DNA from: Candidatus Aenigmatarchaeota archaeon
GTDB taxonomy: Archaea > Aenigmatarchaeota > Aenigmatarchaeia > QMZP01
Length of the DNA: 64,000 nt
Assembly: GCA_016198585.1 (NCBI GenBank)
Contig: JACQII010000005.1
Location: forward strand, 1 to 64,000
Reading direction: 5' to 3'
Position 1 is the stretch's first letter. The number at the start of each line of letters is the position of its first letter. Made by a program: the position numbers and the translations under genes. A model generated the notes under the pieces. It searched no databases. It was not told where the DNA came from and saw nothing but the letters and a program-made list of their open reading frames with translations. This document shows positions 62,591-64,000 of the stretch, in pieces.

Positions 62591-62902
62591 TCAGAGCTGC
62601 CCGATTTGCAGGAGCTCGAGGGCGCGCAGGACCGTATCGGCGTTCTTCGGGTCGATCAGTTCGTCGAGCAGGTCGCCCTCGCAGGGCGGACGCTGCGAGG
62701 TCCACGGCGAGAGCGAGACGGCGCGCATAGCCTCCTCACTTGTCCGTTTCGGATGCGCGACGATCATGACGCGACTGCCGTGGGCGTCGAAGATGGCGTA
62801 GAGGATGCGGCCGTCCTCCAGCACGATGCCTGCCGAGGTGACGATCCCCGTGGTGGAGAGCAGAGGATTGATCAGGCCGCGAACGATGTGGTCAGAAGGC
62901 AT
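62591..62902 (-). CDS. Hypothetical soluble protein (103 aa)
   Basis: Beta-rich, with DGRILYAIFDAHGSRVMIVAHPK (~residues 30-52), then helix SPWTSQRPPCEGDLLDELIDPKNADTVL. No family recognised. SD AAAGGAAACCCATG. A frame opens upstream to 63028 but with no ribosome binding site. Confidence 0.5.
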   Translation of the reverse strand: MPSDHIVRGLINPLLSTTGIVTSAGIVLEDGRILYAIFDAHGSRVMIVAHPKRTSEEAMRAVSLSPWTSQRPPCEGDLLDELIDPKNADTVLRALELLQIGQL

Positions 62903-63047
62903 GGGTTTCCTTTCAGTGCCTCGTTCCGTTTGAGAGGCGCGCGGGAAGAAGGAACAGCCGAGGAGTTTCGTGAAAGGGGGAGGGAGATTTTTACGCGCCG
63001 TCACCGGCGCAACCTCGGCTGTTCGCAATCAGGTTCAGTGCAGGCGG

Positions 63048-63830
63048 CTACGACGTGGGAGCCCGGAGGGTGACGAGCCAGGACCGCGCCCGTGCCGAGA
63101 GGAGCGCGTACTGCGCGACGCCAGTGAGGCCACCCAGGACCGCGCCGACTAGCGGCTGCCAGCCCAGGTAGCCGATGGCCCACGCGCCGGCCGCAGCGTC
63201 GAGCATGCACAGCAGCCGCCGGTCCGAGTGGACCAGGCAGAACAGGATCCGCGTGAACAGCCAGCCGAACACCGCCGCCGCCACCGCCGTCCGGGCCAAG
63301 ACGGCCGCCGTCTTCAGGACCAACCTCGGGATCCAGTAGACAGCGACCACCACAGGATTGTACCGCAGCGCGGACTGCTGCGCGATCTTGATCCACTCCT
63401 GCCGCTTGCCTGGGTCCTTCACCATGATGAAGGCGATGAGACCGGTCAGGCAGATTGACATGAAGAGGGAAAGGCAGGAAAAGCCAACGAGGCCGCCCAC
63501 GAAGTTGCCGGTGCCGGGCGTCGCCTCTCCCGTCAGCAGCGAACCGACCGCCAGGAACCCCACCAGACCACCAACCACCGTGATAGACATGGGGAGGGTC
63601 AGGAAGAAGAAGGTAATGACCTCCTTCCACGGGAACGGTGCGCGCAGCCTCTGGCGGGCCGTGGCATGCGCCCACGCCTGCGGGATGGCCGCGCGGAGGC
63701 GGGAGAAGTTGACGACCAGGTAGCCGAGCAGGCCGCCGATGACGATGCCGAGCCAGCCGAAGCCGGCGTCGCGGACGAGGAGGCCCCCGAGCAGGGCGCC
63801 GAGGGCGATGGCGATGAAGATGCTGAACAT
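63048..63830 (-). CDS. Polytopic membrane protein (260 aa)
   Basis: About seven to eight helices, with N-terminal Gly-rich FGWLGIVIGGLLGYLV and a basic loop (SRLRAAIPQAWAHATARQRLR). No family recognised. SD GGAACCTTCCCATG. Leftmost gene before the window edge partial gene. Confidence 0.65.
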   Translation of the reverse strand: MFSIFIAIALGALLGGLLVRDAGFGWLGIVIGGLLGYLVVNFSRLRAAIPQAWAHATARQRLRAPFPWKEVITFFFLTLPMSITVVGGLVGFLAVGSLLTGEATPGTGNFVGGLVGFSCLSLFMSICLTGLIAFIMVKDPGKRQEWIKIAQQSALRYNPVVVAVYWIPRLVLKTAAVLARTAVAAAVFGWLFTRILFCLVHSDRRLLCMLDAAAGAWAIGYLGWQPLVGAVLGGLTGVAQYALLSARARSWLVTLRAPTS

Positions 63831-63871
63831 GGGAAGGTTCCTTGGATGTGAAAGGGGGAGGGGGGAGAAGA

Positions 63872-64000
63872 TCAGGGAGGCGGTGCCAGGTTAGGATGGT
63901 CCGCAAGGAAGCGCAATCTCCTGGTCTGGCGGGTGAGCACGGCGACGCTGCCGTGTAGGAGGGCGAGGGCGAACGGCGTCACGACCGTGAGCTGGCCCTT
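63872..64000 (-). CDS. 3' end of a partial gene at window edge
   Basis: Open reading frame on the minus strand entering at 64000 and ending TGA at 63872-63874, encoding a 42-residue C-terminus (KGQLTVVTPFALALLHGSVAV..). Packed as the rest of the array, but no family is recognised in this fragment. Confidence 0.4.
   Translation of the reverse strand, partial: KGQLTVVTPFALALLHGSVAVLTRQTRRLRFLADHPNLAPPP

Overview
The left three quarters of this window (about 1-48,000) read as a GC-rich archaeal chromosome. Supporting genes are RadA with an intein, an RPA-type single-strand DNA-binding protein, pelota, a Trm5-like tRNA methyltransferase, an Ogg2-type 8-oxoguanine glycosylase, a ThpR 2H phosphodiesterase, a Dph6-like diphthine ligase, DUF373, DUF483 and DUF192 proteins, and a tRNA-Thr(UGU) with a U discriminator base. 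Most genes have a TATA-like box (TTTAAA, TTTATA or TTAAAT) about 22-30 bases before the start codon and no Shine-Dalgarno site, which indicates mostly leaderless transcripts. I used this spacing to choose many starts. Pilin-like signal peptides and large membrane/secreted proteins at 36-46 kb would fit a DPANN or euryarchaeal lineage, but I cannot place it more precisely.

Layout of the archaeal part. 0.1-3.4 kb: small genes separated by copies of a 21-bp site (GTGAG-N10-GGACAT), next to a minimal tyrosine recombinase. 3.4-11.2 kb: TPR protein, SulP transporter, lipoproteins, a small winged-helix regulator, DUF373 protein. 11.4-15.4 kb: RPA, a 30-codon mini-ORF, intein-split radA, and an AT-rich AbiV-type abortive-infection gene. 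15.5-32 kb: radical-SAM/DUF4130 DNA-metabolism pair, RGG-tailed DEAD helicase, Nudix protein, an AAA+ ATPase flanked by two more copies of the 21-bp site, RNA processing genes, purD and a purN-like gene, DNA repair, NAD(P)HX epimerase, a ferritin-like/VIT1 fusion and a Clp-type D2 ATPase. 32-34 kb: tRNA-Thr and a bacterial-style glutamine synthetase with its own Shine-Dalgarno site and terminator hairpin. 34-48 kb: membrane and pilin-like proteins, aldo/keto reductase, pelota, large envelope proteins, a ribbon-helix-helix regulator and a possible zincin.

From about 48.08 kb to the right end the style changes abruptly. About 27 mostly small genes are all on the minus strand, tightly packed. 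Nearly all start with a near-identical ribosome binding site (GGAG then 5-9 bases then ATG, often GGAG..TCCCATG), and leaderless TATA promoters are no longer apparent. The cargo includes a ubiquitin-like protein, an E1/ThiF-like enzyme and an E2-like PRTRC-B-type protein in consecutive genes. It also includes a serpin-like protein, a GHKL (MutL/Hsp90-fold) ATPase, two SANT/Myb- or XRE-like DNA-binding proteins, two paralogous cupin-like proteins, lipoproteins and membrane proteins. A strong hairpin followed by a T run closes the array at 48.03 kb. This is either a large acquired bacterial-type element or an assembly join, and the sequence alone does not decide.

The most unusual signals are the 21-bp sites that bracket individual genes near a recombinase, the ubiquitin-like conjugation cluster inside a long SD-led operon, and a 26-bp repeat found downstream of both SD-style transcription units (glnA and the 16-kb array).
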